Source: a bacterium (lineage in GTDB: Bacteria; Bdellovibrionota; Bacteriovoracia; Bacteriovoracales; Bacteriovoracaceae). From it: DNA of 64,000 bases. Position numbers and translations under genes: made by a program. Below are positions 27,471 through 37,051 of the stretch, one piece after another; position 1 is the stretch's first letter; each line of letters begins with the position of its first letter. The stretch spans positions 1-64,000 of the forward strand of contig JAUHVL010000002.1 in NCBI GenBank assembly GCA_030425045.1, read 5' to 3'. The notes under the pieces were generated by a model. That model was given only the letters and a program-made list of their open reading frames with translations. It did no database searches and was not told the DNA's origin.

Positions 27471-29087
27471 CTAGCTTTTAGGACAACTGAAGCGCTTATA
27501 GTACTTATCAATAACTTTCCAATTGGGCTTTTCAGGCAGTCCTCGATCGTTTTTGGTATACCAATTCGGTGATTGATCGGGATCGTGACAACCGAGACAT
27601 TTATTTTTGAGAGAAGTAGGATTGATTTTCACCAGATTCCTTTTTGACTCTTCTTCAAATGGATGTTCCACGTCCATGCCATGACAATGCATGCACTGAA
27701 CTCCTGAAAAATTATGAGTGATCTGATGTTTTCTCTCTAACTCCAATATCTTTTCAGTGTAAGAAGCTGTTTTCTCAGAGCTTAAGGCACGACTACTTTC
27801 AATTGGTTTTACTAATTTTTTATAAGCAGCTAGAAATTTTTGCTGAACAGCTTTTTTATTTTCAACTTCTTCATCGACGATAAAGATATCTTCTGCATTA
27901 TTAAAACCTTCATCAACTCCCAACCCAATTGAATGACATTTTATACAATTTAAATTCTTATACTCATTAGCATTAAGTAACGTGGCATAGGCCAAAGCGT
28001 GGGGTGTTTTTTTCCAATGTTCACCTTGATCGTTATGACATTCAATACAAGACAACGCTGTAATATATTTCTTCTGTACCGTTTCACCAGAGTGAACCTG
28101 AGACATCATCGCCTGTTCTTTAATTTGGAACTCTTTCATTTTTGCTTTATGTGCATCAATAAATGATAAAAATTCATTTGGCTTTAAGACATCTTTTAAC
28201 TCATCTCTAATTTCATGAACGGTATACTTATCTTCATTACCAAAAGAGATTTCACCTAGATAATGGTTCCTAGATAATACCTGACCAATCTTTACTTTTC
28301 CGATATCTTTACTAAATCTAAAAAAGCTTTGAGTATGAGCTCCAACAATCCAGTCAATCCCCTTAAATCGTTTCGCTATTTTTTCATCAAAACTTATCCC
28401 AGAATGGGAAAGTACAATGAGTCTATGATTCTTATTATTTTCATCATATCCATTCTTTTTTAGTGTATTAATTCCGCTTTCAAGTGAAGCAAAGACGGGC
28501 AAAAACTTTAATCGATCTTTAATATTTATAACTTCAGGATTAACAAAACCTAACAGGAAAATTCTTTGCTGACCATTTTTTACCATGGCCCATTTTTTAT
28601 GTTTAATTTTTATTTTGGGACTTAAGTTTGAAATTAAAAAATCAAATTTATACTTATTAGATAATTCAGCGAGAAAATCCCATCCTGCTGCGAGGTCTTG
28701 ATCTCCAGGGACAAAATAGCGAAGCCCCATTTTATCCATTCCTTTTGCTAAGTTATCTGCAGCATACTTTAAACTCATCTCAACACTTTTTGGTAATGTT
28801 GAGGAGGGAAAAAATGTATCTCCGGTATCAACATATAAAATATTATTTTTCTTTCGAATCTTCTCCATTTGTCCTGCGACTTGAGGCAGTCCACCAAGTG
28901 GAAAGTGGCGGCATCCACATGGATGAGTCTCTCCATTGATATTATGAGAAAAGATAAGACTTAAAGGACGGTCTGGTAGTTGAACAATTTCATGATCTTT
29001 ATCGTCAAAGCTTTCAACAAGATAAGTACAAGAGACGATTGATAAGGCCAATAGAATAAAAAGGAATGTTTTTTTCATTTTGTTCAT
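27471..29087 (-). CDS. Metallophosphatase/tetrahaem cytochrome c fusion lipoprotein
   Basis: A lipoprotein signal (LALSIVSC) is followed by a UshA-like metallophosphatase domain (about 40-300) with SHNINGETHPCGCRHFPLGG, YVDTGDTF, LSHSG and GAHTQ. The C-terminal half has four CxxCH haem sites (CIECH, CIKCH, CMHCH, CLGCH), like cytochrome c-554. The frame opens at TTG 29099; ATG 29087 or 29078 are better, with AGGAGG near 29092. It is the last gene of the pal operon. Likely an envelope-anchored redox protein; the reaction is unknown. Confidence 0.85.
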   Translation of the reverse strand: MNKMKKTFLFILLALSIVSCTYLVESFDDKDHEIVQLPDRPLSLIFSHNINGETHPCGCRHFPLGGLPQVAGQMEKIRKKNNILYVDTGDTFFPSSTLPKSVEMSLKYAADNLAKGMDKMGLRYFVPGDQDLAAGWDFLAELSNKYKFDFLISNLSPKIKIKHKKWAMVKNGQQRIFLLGFVNPEVINIKDRLKFLPVFASLESGINTLKKNGYDENNKNHRLIVLSHSGISFDEKIAKRFKGIDWIVGAHTQSFFRFSKDIGKVKIGQVLSRNHYLGEISFGNEDKYTVHEIRDELKDVLKPNEFLSFIDAHKAKMKEFQIKEQAMMSQVHSGETVQKKYITALSCIECHNDQGEHWKKTPHALAYATLLNANEYKNLNCIKCHSIGLGVDEGFNNAEDIFIVDEEVENKKAVQQKFLAAYKKLVKPIESSRALSSEKTASYTEKILELERKHQITHNFSGVQCMHCHGMDVEHPFEEESKRNLVKINPTSLKNKCLGCHDPDQSPNWYTKNDRGLPEKPNWKVIDKYYKRFSCPKS

Positions 29088-29114
29088 TGCCTCCTGCAAT
29101 TCACCTTAAACAGA

Positions 29115-29861
29115 TTATATCTTTTTAAGTAAATCCCCTGCTTCTTTAGCATGTTTTGAAGTAGGAAAGTTTTTGATTAACATTTTATAAGTTTCCTTTG
29201 CTTCATCATTTTTTTTCATCGCCTGAAATGTTTTTCCAAGATGAAGTAAGCCATTTTTATTATAAGCACTCTTAGGGTATTCAGTATAAAGTCGACTGAG
29301 ATAAGTTAAGGCGTCGTTGTAGTTTTTCGTTAAATATTCAACTATTCCTAAGTTATGCAATAATCTTTTTTTTCTATTTTCTGTTTGTTTTTGTTTAAGA
29401 AGAGAAATAAAAATGGGCCTGGCCTTATCGTACTTACCTGATTTGTAATACCTCATCGCTGTTTCAAAAGGTGTACTTTTTCTTTTAGGAGCCTTTTTTC
29501 CCGACATGGACTCTAACGTGGTTAAAACTTTTTTAATATAAGCTTCTTGCTGTGTTAACTGATCACTCATTTCACTTAACTTTTCGTCATTCTCTTGTAG
29601 TTGAATTTCCAACTGGTTAACCTGTGATTGAAGCTGTTCAATTTTACTTTTATTCTCTTGTGACGCCTCTTCTACTTTTCCATTTGCAAGAGCTATTTGC
29701 TCTTCAAGAGATTGAATTTTTGTAAGACTATCAGACTGAAGCTCCTGCCCATCTTTAAGTTGATTGGCAATATCGTCAACAAGCTTCTCTCTTGCTATTT
29801 GCTCTCTAGTTTTACATGCAGTGATGAGTAAAATGGGAATGAGAAGAAAGTAGGTTTTCAT
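29115..29861 (-). CDS. CpoB/YbgF-like TPR lipoprotein
   Basis: 248 residues: lipobox LLITAC (Cys16), a long coiled coil (about 35-120), then tandem TPR units (about 130-245) with the YDKARPIFISLL and YPKSAYNKNGLLHLGKTF pattern of YbgF/CpoB. CpoB coordinates peptidoglycan synthesis and Tol-Pal constriction. Lipidation differs from E. coli CpoB, which is soluble, but is common in other phyla. It lies 11 bases after the DUF4398 gene in the pal operon. Confidence 0.82.
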   Translation of the reverse strand: MKTYFLLIPILLITACKTREQIAREKLVDDIANQLKDGQELQSDSLTKIQSLEEQIALANGKVEEASQENKSKIEQLQSQVNQLEIQLQENDEKLSEMSDQLTQQEAYIKKVLTTLESMSGKKAPKRKSTPFETAMRYYKSGKYDKARPIFISLLKQKQTENRKKRLLHNLGIVEYLTKNYNDALTYLSRLYTEYPKSAYNKNGLLHLGKTFQAMKKNDEAKETYKMLIKNFPTSKHAKEAGDLLKKI

Positions 29862-29872
29862 GAATATCTTCC

Positions 29873-30172
29873 TTACAGATTTTCTAAGGCCTTCTTTCTT
29901 TCAGTAGCGTATTCCGCCTCTTCTGAAAACTTTGTCGAAAGAAGAGCGTATTGTTTTGCCTTATTAAAATATTTTCTTCGATAAGCTGATTTCGCTTTTA
30001 AATAGTAAAATTCTGCTTTTCGATAAAGGGCAGGGGCTGAGACTTGAGCACCTGCATTTTTTGCTGCGATGAACGCACTTTGGGCATAAGCCATCTCTAT
30101 TTTAGGACGTGTGGTTGCTACACCACACGCCATAATAAAAAGAGAAGAAAAAATTATTAAAATCTTAGGCAT
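29873..30172 (-). CDS. DUF4398 lipoprotein
   Basis: 99 residues with a lipoprotein signal (FIMACGVATT). The rest is helical, with AYAQSAFIAAKNAGA and the YYLKAKSAYRRKYFNKAKQYA pattern of DUF4398, TPR-like proteins found beside OmpA-type lipoproteins. Its start overlaps the pal stop by one base. Probably a periplasmic partner of Pal. Confidence 0.8.
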   Translation of the reverse strand: MPKILIIFSSLFIMACGVATTRPKIEMAYAQSAFIAAKNAGAQVSAPALYRKAEFYYLKAKSAYRRKYFNKAKQYALLSTKFSEEAEYATERKKALENL

Positions 30173-30711
30173 TATTTTGCTGTAACAACAAAATTGGCCC
30201 TTCTATTTAATCTCCATGAACTTTCGTCGTGACCAAAAGCAAGTGGTCTTTCTTTACCAAAAGAAATTGTACTTAGCTGGCTTCTTTTCACACCTTGAGA
30301 AATTAAATAAGAACGAACATTTTTTGCTCTTTGCTCACCAAGTGCCAAGTTAAACTGAACACCACCTCTCTCATCACAATGTCCTTCAACTTGAACTTGA
30401 ACATTTGAGTTTGATTTAAGAAATGCTGCATTAGCTTGAAGTTTTCTTTTTGCATCACCTCTAAGTGTCGCAGAGTTAAAATCAAAGTTTACTGTTTGAA
30501 GTGGTCCAGCCTTACCAGAGTCTGAGTCACTGTTAACAGAAAGATTTGAACTACCTGCATTTGCAGCTCTTTCAATATCTTCATTTGGTGCATCCATACT
30601 TGTATTTTGAGATCCGTCATTAGCATTTTTCTTTTTGCTAGAACCACATGAACTCAGGCCCATTAGTACGGTTAAAATTAAAGCGAGGGGTAAAATTCTC
30701 ATGAGGGTCAT
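30172..30711 (-). CDS. pal: Peptidoglycan-associated lipoprotein Pal
   Basis: 179 residues: lipobox MGLSSC, a Ser/Asn/Asp-rich linker (about 25-65), then an OmpA-like domain with VNFDFNSATL, VEGHCDERGGVQFNLALGEQRA and SWRLNRRANFVV, including the Asp and Arg that bind diaminopimelate. It ties the outer membrane to peptidoglycan. A GGAG site supports the ATG at 30711. It heads an operon with DUF4398, CpoB-like and the phosphatase/cytochrome gene. tolB, usual upstream of pal, is absent here. Confidence 0.94.
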   Translation of the reverse strand: MTLMRILPLALILTVLMGLSSCGSSKKKNANDGSQNTSMDAPNEDIERAANAGSSNLSVNSDSDSGKAGPLQTVNFDFNSATLRGDAKRKLQANAAFLKSNSNVQVQVEGHCDERGGVQFNLALGEQRAKNVRSYLISQGVKRSQLSTISFGKERPLAFGHDESSWRLNRRANFVVTAK

Positions 30712-30857
30712 TAAAATCTCCTTTTTTATTTTAAAAATATTTCTTCATTTATTTCAGTAAAATGAACTACACTCTATCTAAAATTAATAAGTCATAGAGA
30801 TTATATAGAAAAAATATCAACCATAAAAGCTAAGATCTTAAAAAAGCTTGGATTCAT

Positions 30858-33653
30858 ATGAAGAATTTAATTTTATCACTTGCCTTTATCCTACCATTCT
30901 ACTCAGAAGTTTTGGCCTCACCAAATTCAAATATCACAATTGACCTAAGCGTTAAAACAACGCGAGGAGAAGTTGTTTTTGAAATACATGGAACGGAGTC
31001 TGACTTACCCTTTATGAGAAGAGTCGATACTATTCTCAAAGACCATTCTTTAGCTATCCTCGATTATTTTGAATACAAACCAACGACAGCTATCCATATC
31101 ACTTTAAATAAGCAAGCAACCTCGGCCAATGGCTCAGCAACAGTCTTTCCAAGAAATATTATTAATCTTCACACCTTTCCTCCTTATGGGAACGGACATC
31201 TCGTAACAGGGGAAGACTGGTTGCTTGGCCTGGTTCTTCACGAGCTCGTTCACATTGTTCATCTCGACCAAACGTCTGGTATTCCCGACTATATAAGGAC
31301 AGTATTTGGAAGTATTGCAAAATGGGGTGGAATTGTTCCGAGATGGTTTAGTGAGGGAATAGCCATGTGGGCCGAAACTCACTTTACAAATGGAGGAAGG
31401 CTGAGACAAAAAATGCTTCTCTACGAAGCAGAAGCAAGATTCTCTGATCCTGACTTTTGTAAAACGATCGACTGTCTAGATGACCCGGGAAAATATCCAT
31501 ATGGACAATACCCCTATTGGGTTGGGGGAGCTTTTTTAAATTGGATTGAAAGTCAAAAAGAAGGAAACATAAGATGTCTTGTCAAAAACAATAGCTCGAG
31601 TATTCCTTTTTTACTCAATGATACCTTCACTTCTTGCTTAGGACATAACGCCTCAAGTGCTTTTCAATTATTTCGCAACGACCTTTTAAATACTGTGAGA
31701 AAGAAAGATCAAATTGCCCACCCACTGGCCAGTAAGAAACAAAAACTTCGCTTTTCAACATCTGAAATTCCACTATTTCAGAAAGGATGGCAAGTTAGTG
31801 ACAATAAACTTCTCTTTTTAGAAGATAACGACAAAATTGAAACTTTAATCATAAGAGACTTATACGATGGAAAGTCCAAGCGAGTAAGACTTCCCTATCA
31901 TATCGACCAAATCTACAAAAGTGTCGATGACCAATCAAAGCTCATCTTAAACAATTCAATCTATGATCGTTATGCACGAAAAAGAAAAATCTCTCATTTC
32001 GATTTAAAAACACTTGAAGATGAAGAAACCGAATTTACGGGCGAATATGCCACTATTCTCAATGGAGATATTTTTCATTTAGAAAATAAAGAGTTTCATT
32101 GGTCAGTATTTCGCAACGGTGACGAAGTTTTTACTTTTCCTAAGCTCATACAGGTAAACTCTGTTTCTTATTTTAAAAAAGAGAAAAGAGAATATCTAAA
32201 CGCAAAAGTTGTAAACCCCTTTGTCGAAAACCCATATCAAGTTTGGACCGTTGAATTAGGTGGAAACGATGTTCCCTCAAAAGCTCATGCACTCTGGAAA
32301 CAAAAACTCCCATTTAATCTTCTTCTCAGTTGTAATGGTACACAGCTTATCCAAGATCAAGAAAACCTCCACGGTGTAGAGCTTACGGCCCTCGATCAAA
32401 AAAGAACGAGAAGTGTAAAACTCCCATGGATTAAAGATATCGTCCAAATAAGATCGGATCGTAGTAATACAGTGGTTTTACTCGCTAGCCGACCAGGCTT
32501 TGCCTATGTACAAGATAAAAGCTGTAATGAGTTTATCAATGAGCTTTTATATGAATCTAAAAAATCAAGACCTAAGACTTTAGCGATTGAAAGTACTGAT
32601 GATCAAAAAGTTGATAAAGAAAACAATATTACATCATATCCAAGGTTCTCTCACTTTCTGCCTCACTGGTGGGCCTTTAGTTATTATGCAGGCTCTCAAC
32701 TAGCGAACTGGCAAGTTAATACAAATATTAACGATCCAAGAAATAAACACAATCTCAGCTTCGCCTTAAAATATTTTCCGGATTTAGAAGAAGCTACTCC
32801 AAGTGGTGTTTATAATTATAATTTTGGAAATAATAATATTGGTTTTGGATACGATCGTATTTATATCAATAGCAGTTTAAAAATTAGTCCCGACTTAACA
32901 GAAAGTCGATATGCCTATATTTCTCGAGCGATGAAACGGTGGGGTTGGACATTTGTCCCTAGACTTTCTTATAACAAAAAGGTTACCCAAGATATTTTTG
33001 GAGAAAGAAATATAACGAATACTTCCCTTTATACTATTTTGTATAAAGAGCCTCTCTTTGCTGACTCTTTTTTTAAACATACGGCGATTTACGCTAATGC
33101 CTATTATGAAGATATAGAAAATATCGCTAGCTTTTGGGCCAATGAGTTTAAAATCAAAGAAACATTACAACCACTTCGAAGATTCTACCTTCACCTCCAG
33201 GGAACTTATGCCAAACTTTATAACGACAATTTTCTTGAAGGTGTCGTCTACTCTGGTGGTTTTGATGACTATTCTGTCAGCAGTTTTCATCCCTTTTATG
33301 GAATCGCTGTTAATGATGCCTACGGAAGACAGGTCACAACACTACGAGCGCAATTTGATGCCACAATTACCGAATCTCATCGAGGTATGGGACTTTTCCC
33401 CGTTTTCATCAAGACACTTTCTCTTCTTGCCGGTCTTGAGTACTTAGAAACAGATCGAATTTTCCTTTCAGAAACAAAGCAATTTGTGATTGATGATAAG
33501 GTAACTGGAGCCCATATCGGCCTGAGAGCAAGAACAACGATTGGATACTTTGTTCCTGTTGAGTTTGATACCATCGTTAATCAAACCCAAAACCCCGTTG
33601 GTAGCGACTACACCAATTATCTCTTTTTGATGAAAGCCTCTTTTTTCTTATAA
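30858..33653 (+). CDS. Outer-membrane zinc protease/barrel protein
   Basis: 931 residues. After a signal peptide, a gluzincin-like peptidase domain carries HELVH (128-132) and the third ligand in WFSEGIAMW (Glu166), as in peptidase MA-type proteins. A central region of repeated strands (about 290-560) resembles a beta-propeller. The C-terminal 300 residues have alternating aromatic strands and end in phenylalanine, typical of an outer-membrane barrel. It may display or secrete its protease. It converges on the hybrid kinase with one base between stops. Confidence 0.8.
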   Translation: MKNLILSLAFILPFYSEVLASPNSNITIDLSVKTTRGEVVFEIHGTESDLPFMRRVDTILKDHSLAILDYFEYKPTTAIHITLNKQATSANGSATVFPRNIINLHTFPPYGNGHLVTGEDWLLGLVLHELVHIVHLDQTSGIPDYIRTVFGSIAKWGGIVPRWFSEGIAMWAETHFTNGGRLRQKMLLYEAEARFSDPDFCKTIDCLDDPGKYPYGQYPYWVGGAFLNWIESQKEGNIRCLVKNNSSSIPFLLNDTFTSCLGHNASSAFQLFRNDLLNTVRKKDQIAHPLASKKQKLRFSTSEIPLFQKGWQVSDNKLLFLEDNDKIETLIIRDLYDGKSKRVRLPYHIDQIYKSVDDQSKLILNNSIYDRYARKRKISHFDLKTLEDEETEFTGEYATILNGDIFHLENKEFHWSVFRNGDEVFTFPKLIQVNSVSYFKKEKREYLNAKVVNPFVENPYQVWTVELGGNDVPSKAHALWKQKLPFNLLLSCNGTQLIQDQENLHGVELTALDQKRTRSVKLPWIKDIVQIRSDRSNTVVLLASRPGFAYVQDKSCNEFINELLYESKKSRPKTLAIESTDDQKVDKENNITSYPRFSHFLPHWWAFSYYAGSQLANWQVNTNINDPRNKHNLSFALKYFPDLEEATPSGVYNYNFGNNNIGFGYDRIYINSSLKISPDLTESRYAYISRAMKRWGWTFVPRLSYNKKVTQDIFGERNITNTSLYTILYKEPLFADSFFKHTAIYANAYYEDIENIASFWANEFKIKETLQPLRRFYLHLQGTYAKLYNDNFLEGVVYSGGFDDYSVSSFHPFYGIAVNDAYGRQVTTLRAQFDATITESHRGMGLFPVFIKTLSLLAGLEYLETDRIFLSETKQFVIDDKVTGAHIGLRARTTIGYFVPVEFDTIVNQTQNPVGSDYTNYLFLMKASFFL

Positions 33654-33654
33654 G

Positions 33655-36600
33655 TTAAGAAGCTTCACTAAAAGAAGAGCTTTCACAGAGTTTAGAACTT
33701 ATTTTTTCTAAGCGATTGATCAGTTCAGAATAAGAAACAGAATCAAATGTTTCTTTTTTTGTAATTTCTTTACAGAATTGAGAATAATCATGGAGATAAA
33801 AGTTCACGACAGAAACTGAAAGCTCCCTTATGACTTTATCCGCCTGTTTCTTCTTACCCTTCTCAAAAGCATACGTTATGTCATCTCTCATACGACTGAG
33901 TTCTGTTATGAAGAGCTTTATACTTTCATCGAGAAATCTCTTATCATAACCAAAATCATTCTCTAATGAAGTCCAATTGATAAAATCATGATCAATTTCT
34001 TTATGCTCTTTCTTTTCAGTCTTTTCAAAATTTAATAAGAAGCTTGCAAGAGAATCAGGCATCAGTGGCTTTGACAAAAAATCATCCATACCAGATTGAT
34101 AACACCGATCGATATCACTTTTCATCGCACTTGCCGTGAGTGCAATAATAGATGGTCTTTCATGTCCAAATTTAGAAATAATCTTTTTGGTTGTTTCAAA
34201 ACCGTTCATTTCTGGCATATGGCAATCCATAAAAACCATATCATAATTATTTTTCTCAATTAGATCGATCGCTTCCTTTCCATTATTAATTGTTCTCACA
34301 TGACAACCAAGCTTACTCAGCATACCGTCAGCAATTTTTAAGTTAATTTCATTATCATCAACGACAAGCACATTAAAATTTATCTCACGATTTGATTTTA
34401 ACTCCTCAAAAGTTAGAACTTTAGAGTCTTGTGCCTCTGCTGGAGTAAATGGAACTTCAAAGTTGAAGGTCGTTCCTACTCCAAGAGTACTTTCTACAGA
34501 GATCTCTCCCCCCATCAGCTCGACAAGCTTTTTAGAAATCGACAGACCAAGGCCAGTTCCACCAAACTTTCTAGTTGTCGATGCATCGACCTGAGAGAAG
34601 TTCTTAAAGAGTTTTGAAATCCCCTCTTCGTCAATACCGATCCCTGTATCAGAGACACTTATTTTTAAACGCTCACCTTCAACTCCACAACGAATAGTAA
34701 CATTACCTTCTTTAGTGAACTTAATGGCATTACTCAAAAGATTATTTAGGACTTGTCTAAGCCTCGTGGGATCACCATGAATCCAAACTGGTAATCTCTC
34801 AGCTTTATCAACCTCTAAAAAAACACCATTTTCAGATGCCTTTACAGAAAATAAGGTATACTGCTCATCAAGCAATCGATGAAAATCAAAAGCAATATTT
34901 TCAATTTCAATTTTCCCTGCCTCTAACTTAGAAAAATCGAGAATATCATTGATAATAGTAAGGAGAGACTCTCCACAACTTTGGATAACCCCGAGCCTCT
35001 CTTTATCTTTATCTGACGTGAGATGATCTTTCATAATATTAGTCATCCCAATAATACCATTCATCGGTGTTCTAATTTCGTGACTCATATTCGCCAAGAA
35101 TTCTGACTTCATCTGCTCGGCATTTTCGGCCTTCACTTTTGCTGTGATCAACTCTTCTTGATTTTTATGAGATAAAATCATTCGTCCAACAATATCAGCA
35201 CAAGACTTTAAAAAAGAAATTTCGTCAGGATGTTGCTCTTGTCCTGGGAAAAGATCAAAAATCATCATACCGATAACTTCTTTATCATAGCGAATGGGAA
35301 TATTATAATGATCAGAGGGTAAATCACTCATTTGTGCTTCATCAAAAGATTTGAATGAACTCAGCTCATACGAAGAAGCGAGGACCAACTCTTCATTTTC
35401 AACAAGAAAAATTCCTCCCTTTTCCATAAAACTTAAAAAAGGTGCTTTCATGATAAAATTGACTGATCGATCTAGTTTTTCATTTAAATTAATATCTAGA
35501 CCACGAGGAATATTTAAAAGATTATTTAAAATATCTTTTTCTAATAAGTTTTGCTCAATTTTTAGATTTTGCTTTTTTCTTTCAGCAATCTGATCAGTAA
35601 TATCCATAATCGTCAAAACACAACAATCCCTGTCTTTGTAGTAAATTAATTGCATATCAACTTGAACATCGTAAAAAACGCCAATTTTTCTTCTATGGCG
35701 AGTGACAAACGTTTGCCTTTTAACTTCTCTCATCTGTAATAAGGTGACTTTTTCGCCATAACCTTTCACCCCAAGATCAGGACAAATTTCATCGAGAGTT
35801 ATCTTCTTAAATTCTTTTTGAGAGATACCTAAGTTATTAAGTGCCCCAGAGTTACAATAAACAGGTTTTAAATCAAAGCAATCGATAATAATAACTTCAT
35901 TAAGAGATTCTTTAATAATTTTACTCGTCGACAAAAGTTCTAACTCAAGAACTTTTCTCTCATGAATATCCTCAATACACCCAATCATCTTAACGGGCTC
36001 TTTATTTTTATACACAACTTCACCAGTTGATCTAAACCATCGATACTTTCCACCATTACAACGAAGTCTATGCTCTTGATCAAAAGGAATACTGTGATTT
36101 ACCTGCTGATCAATCGCATTCATTATGTGTTTTCGATCCATGGGATGAAGAATCTTTTCTAACGAATCTAATTTAAAATGCTTTTGGTCTTCACCTTTAA
36201 AACCTAATAGCTCCAAAAACTTTGGACTCCAACGATATTTTTTATCCTTGAGATCCACCATTTCCCAAATTCCAACCCCAGTCCCTTTTAAGGCACTGTC
36301 AAAAAGATTTCTCGTTTCTAAAATTGTCCAGGCATCTGAAACGAGCTTTTTCCCAAGAATAACGAGAAGTCCTGTCAAAACTAGAATCAAACTAAAAAAG
36401 AGATAAATCAATCCAGAAGCTTCTTTATCGACTCTTTTTTGGCTTTTACTAAAGGCGCGGCTAGAAATTTTTTCTAGCTCCAGTTCCAATTGCTCAAAAC
36501 CAATAAGTGCAGGAGTATCATCAACTTTTACAAATTTATCGAGCTCTTTTGCATTTAAGTTTGTTTGTTGATTTAAAGTTTGTATTTTCTTTTGATAACT

Positions 36601-36954
36601 CAAAACAACAGAATGAATAGAGGCCAATGCTTTAAATTCTTCTTGGGTGAGATCTTTAATCTGAGTATATTCTTTTAAATACTTTAACGTGTTATCAACT
36701 TTCTTTTCACTCGACTCTAAGTAAGAACGATCACGCCTAATCACGTAATTTTTAAAATCATGAATAAAGCCACCGTAACCCATATTGCTTTTGATATTGA
36801 AAAGAGCTCTCTCTCTTTTAACGACAGAGTTACCAATCCGACTCATTTCCACTTTAAAACTTCTGTTTTTTACGTAGAAATAATAAAAGACTGAGCCGCC
36901 AACAGCGGTCAAAAATAAGAATAAAGTGACTAATGTTATCTTGAGTTGTCTCAA
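33655..36954 (-). CDS. Hybrid sensor histidine kinase (PAS-PAS-GAF-HisKA-HATPase-REC-degenerate HPt)
   Basis: 1099 residues. Two membrane helices (about 5-27, 182-202) flank a periplasmic helical sensor. Then come two PAS domains (about 215-335, 340-455), a GAF-like domain (470-600), HisKA with His625 in ANMSHEIRTP, HATPase with NNLLSNAIKF and SDTGIGID, and a REC domain with Asp910 in VFMDCHMPEMNG. The C-terminal region (about 993-1090) looks like an HPt, but the place of the phosphoacceptor His reads IRELSV. The start is TTG, set unusually close to AAGGGA. No partner regulator is adjacent. Input signal unknown. Confidence 0.9.
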   Translation of the reverse strand: MRQLKITLVTLFLFLTAVGGSVFYYFYVKNRSFKVEMSRIGNSVVKRERALFNIKSNMGYGGFIHDFKNYVIRRDRSYLESSEKKVDNTLKYLKEYTQIKDLTQEEFKALASIHSVVLSYQKKIQTLNQQTNLNAKELDKFVKVDDTPALIGFEQLELELEKISSRAFSKSQKRVDKEASGLIYLFFSLILVLTGLLVILGKKLVSDAWTILETRNLFDSALKGTGVGIWEMVDLKDKKYRWSPKFLELLGFKGEDQKHFKLDSLEKILHPMDRKHIMNAIDQQVNHSIPFDQEHRLRCNGGKYRWFRSTGEVVYKNKEPVKMIGCIEDIHERKVLELELLSTSKIIKESLNEVIIIDCFDLKPVYCNSGALNNLGISQKEFKKITLDEICPDLGVKGYGEKVTLLQMREVKRQTFVTRHRRKIGVFYDVQVDMQLIYYKDRDCCVLTIMDITDQIAERKKQNLKIEQNLLEKDILNNLLNIPRGLDINLNEKLDRSVNFIMKAPFLSFMEKGGIFLVENEELVLASSYELSSFKSFDEAQMSDLPSDHYNIPIRYDKEVIGMMIFDLFPGQEQHPDEISFLKSCADIVGRMILSHKNQEELITAKVKAENAEQMKSEFLANMSHEIRTPMNGIIGMTNIMKDHLTSDKDKERLGVIQSCGESLLTIINDILDFSKLEAGKIEIENIAFDFHRLLDEQYTLFSVKASENGVFLEVDKAERLPVWIHGDPTRLRQVLNNLLSNAIKFTKEGNVTIRCGVEGERLKISVSDTGIGIDEEGISKLFKNFSQVDASTTRKFGGTGLGLSISKKLVELMGGEISVESTLGVGTTFNFEVPFTPAEAQDSKVLTFEELKSNREINFNVLVVDDNEINLKIADGMLSKLGCHVRTINNGKEAIDLIEKNNYDMVFMDCHMPEMNGFETTKKIISKFGHERPSIIALTASAMKSDIDRCYQSGMDDFLSKPLMPDSLASFLLNFEKTEKKEHKEIDHDFINWTSLENDFGYDKRFLDESIKLFITELSRMRDDITYAFEKGKKKQADKVIRELSVSVVNFYLHDYSQFCKEITKKETFDSVSYSELINRLEKISSKLCESSSFSEAS

Positions 36955-37051
36955 TCCCTTCTCAGTACATTATATTTACACGTACTTATCGGAAGATCGA
37001 AGGCACAATCTTAATAGATAAATGAAAAAGAAATCATCTAATTTCAGTAGT

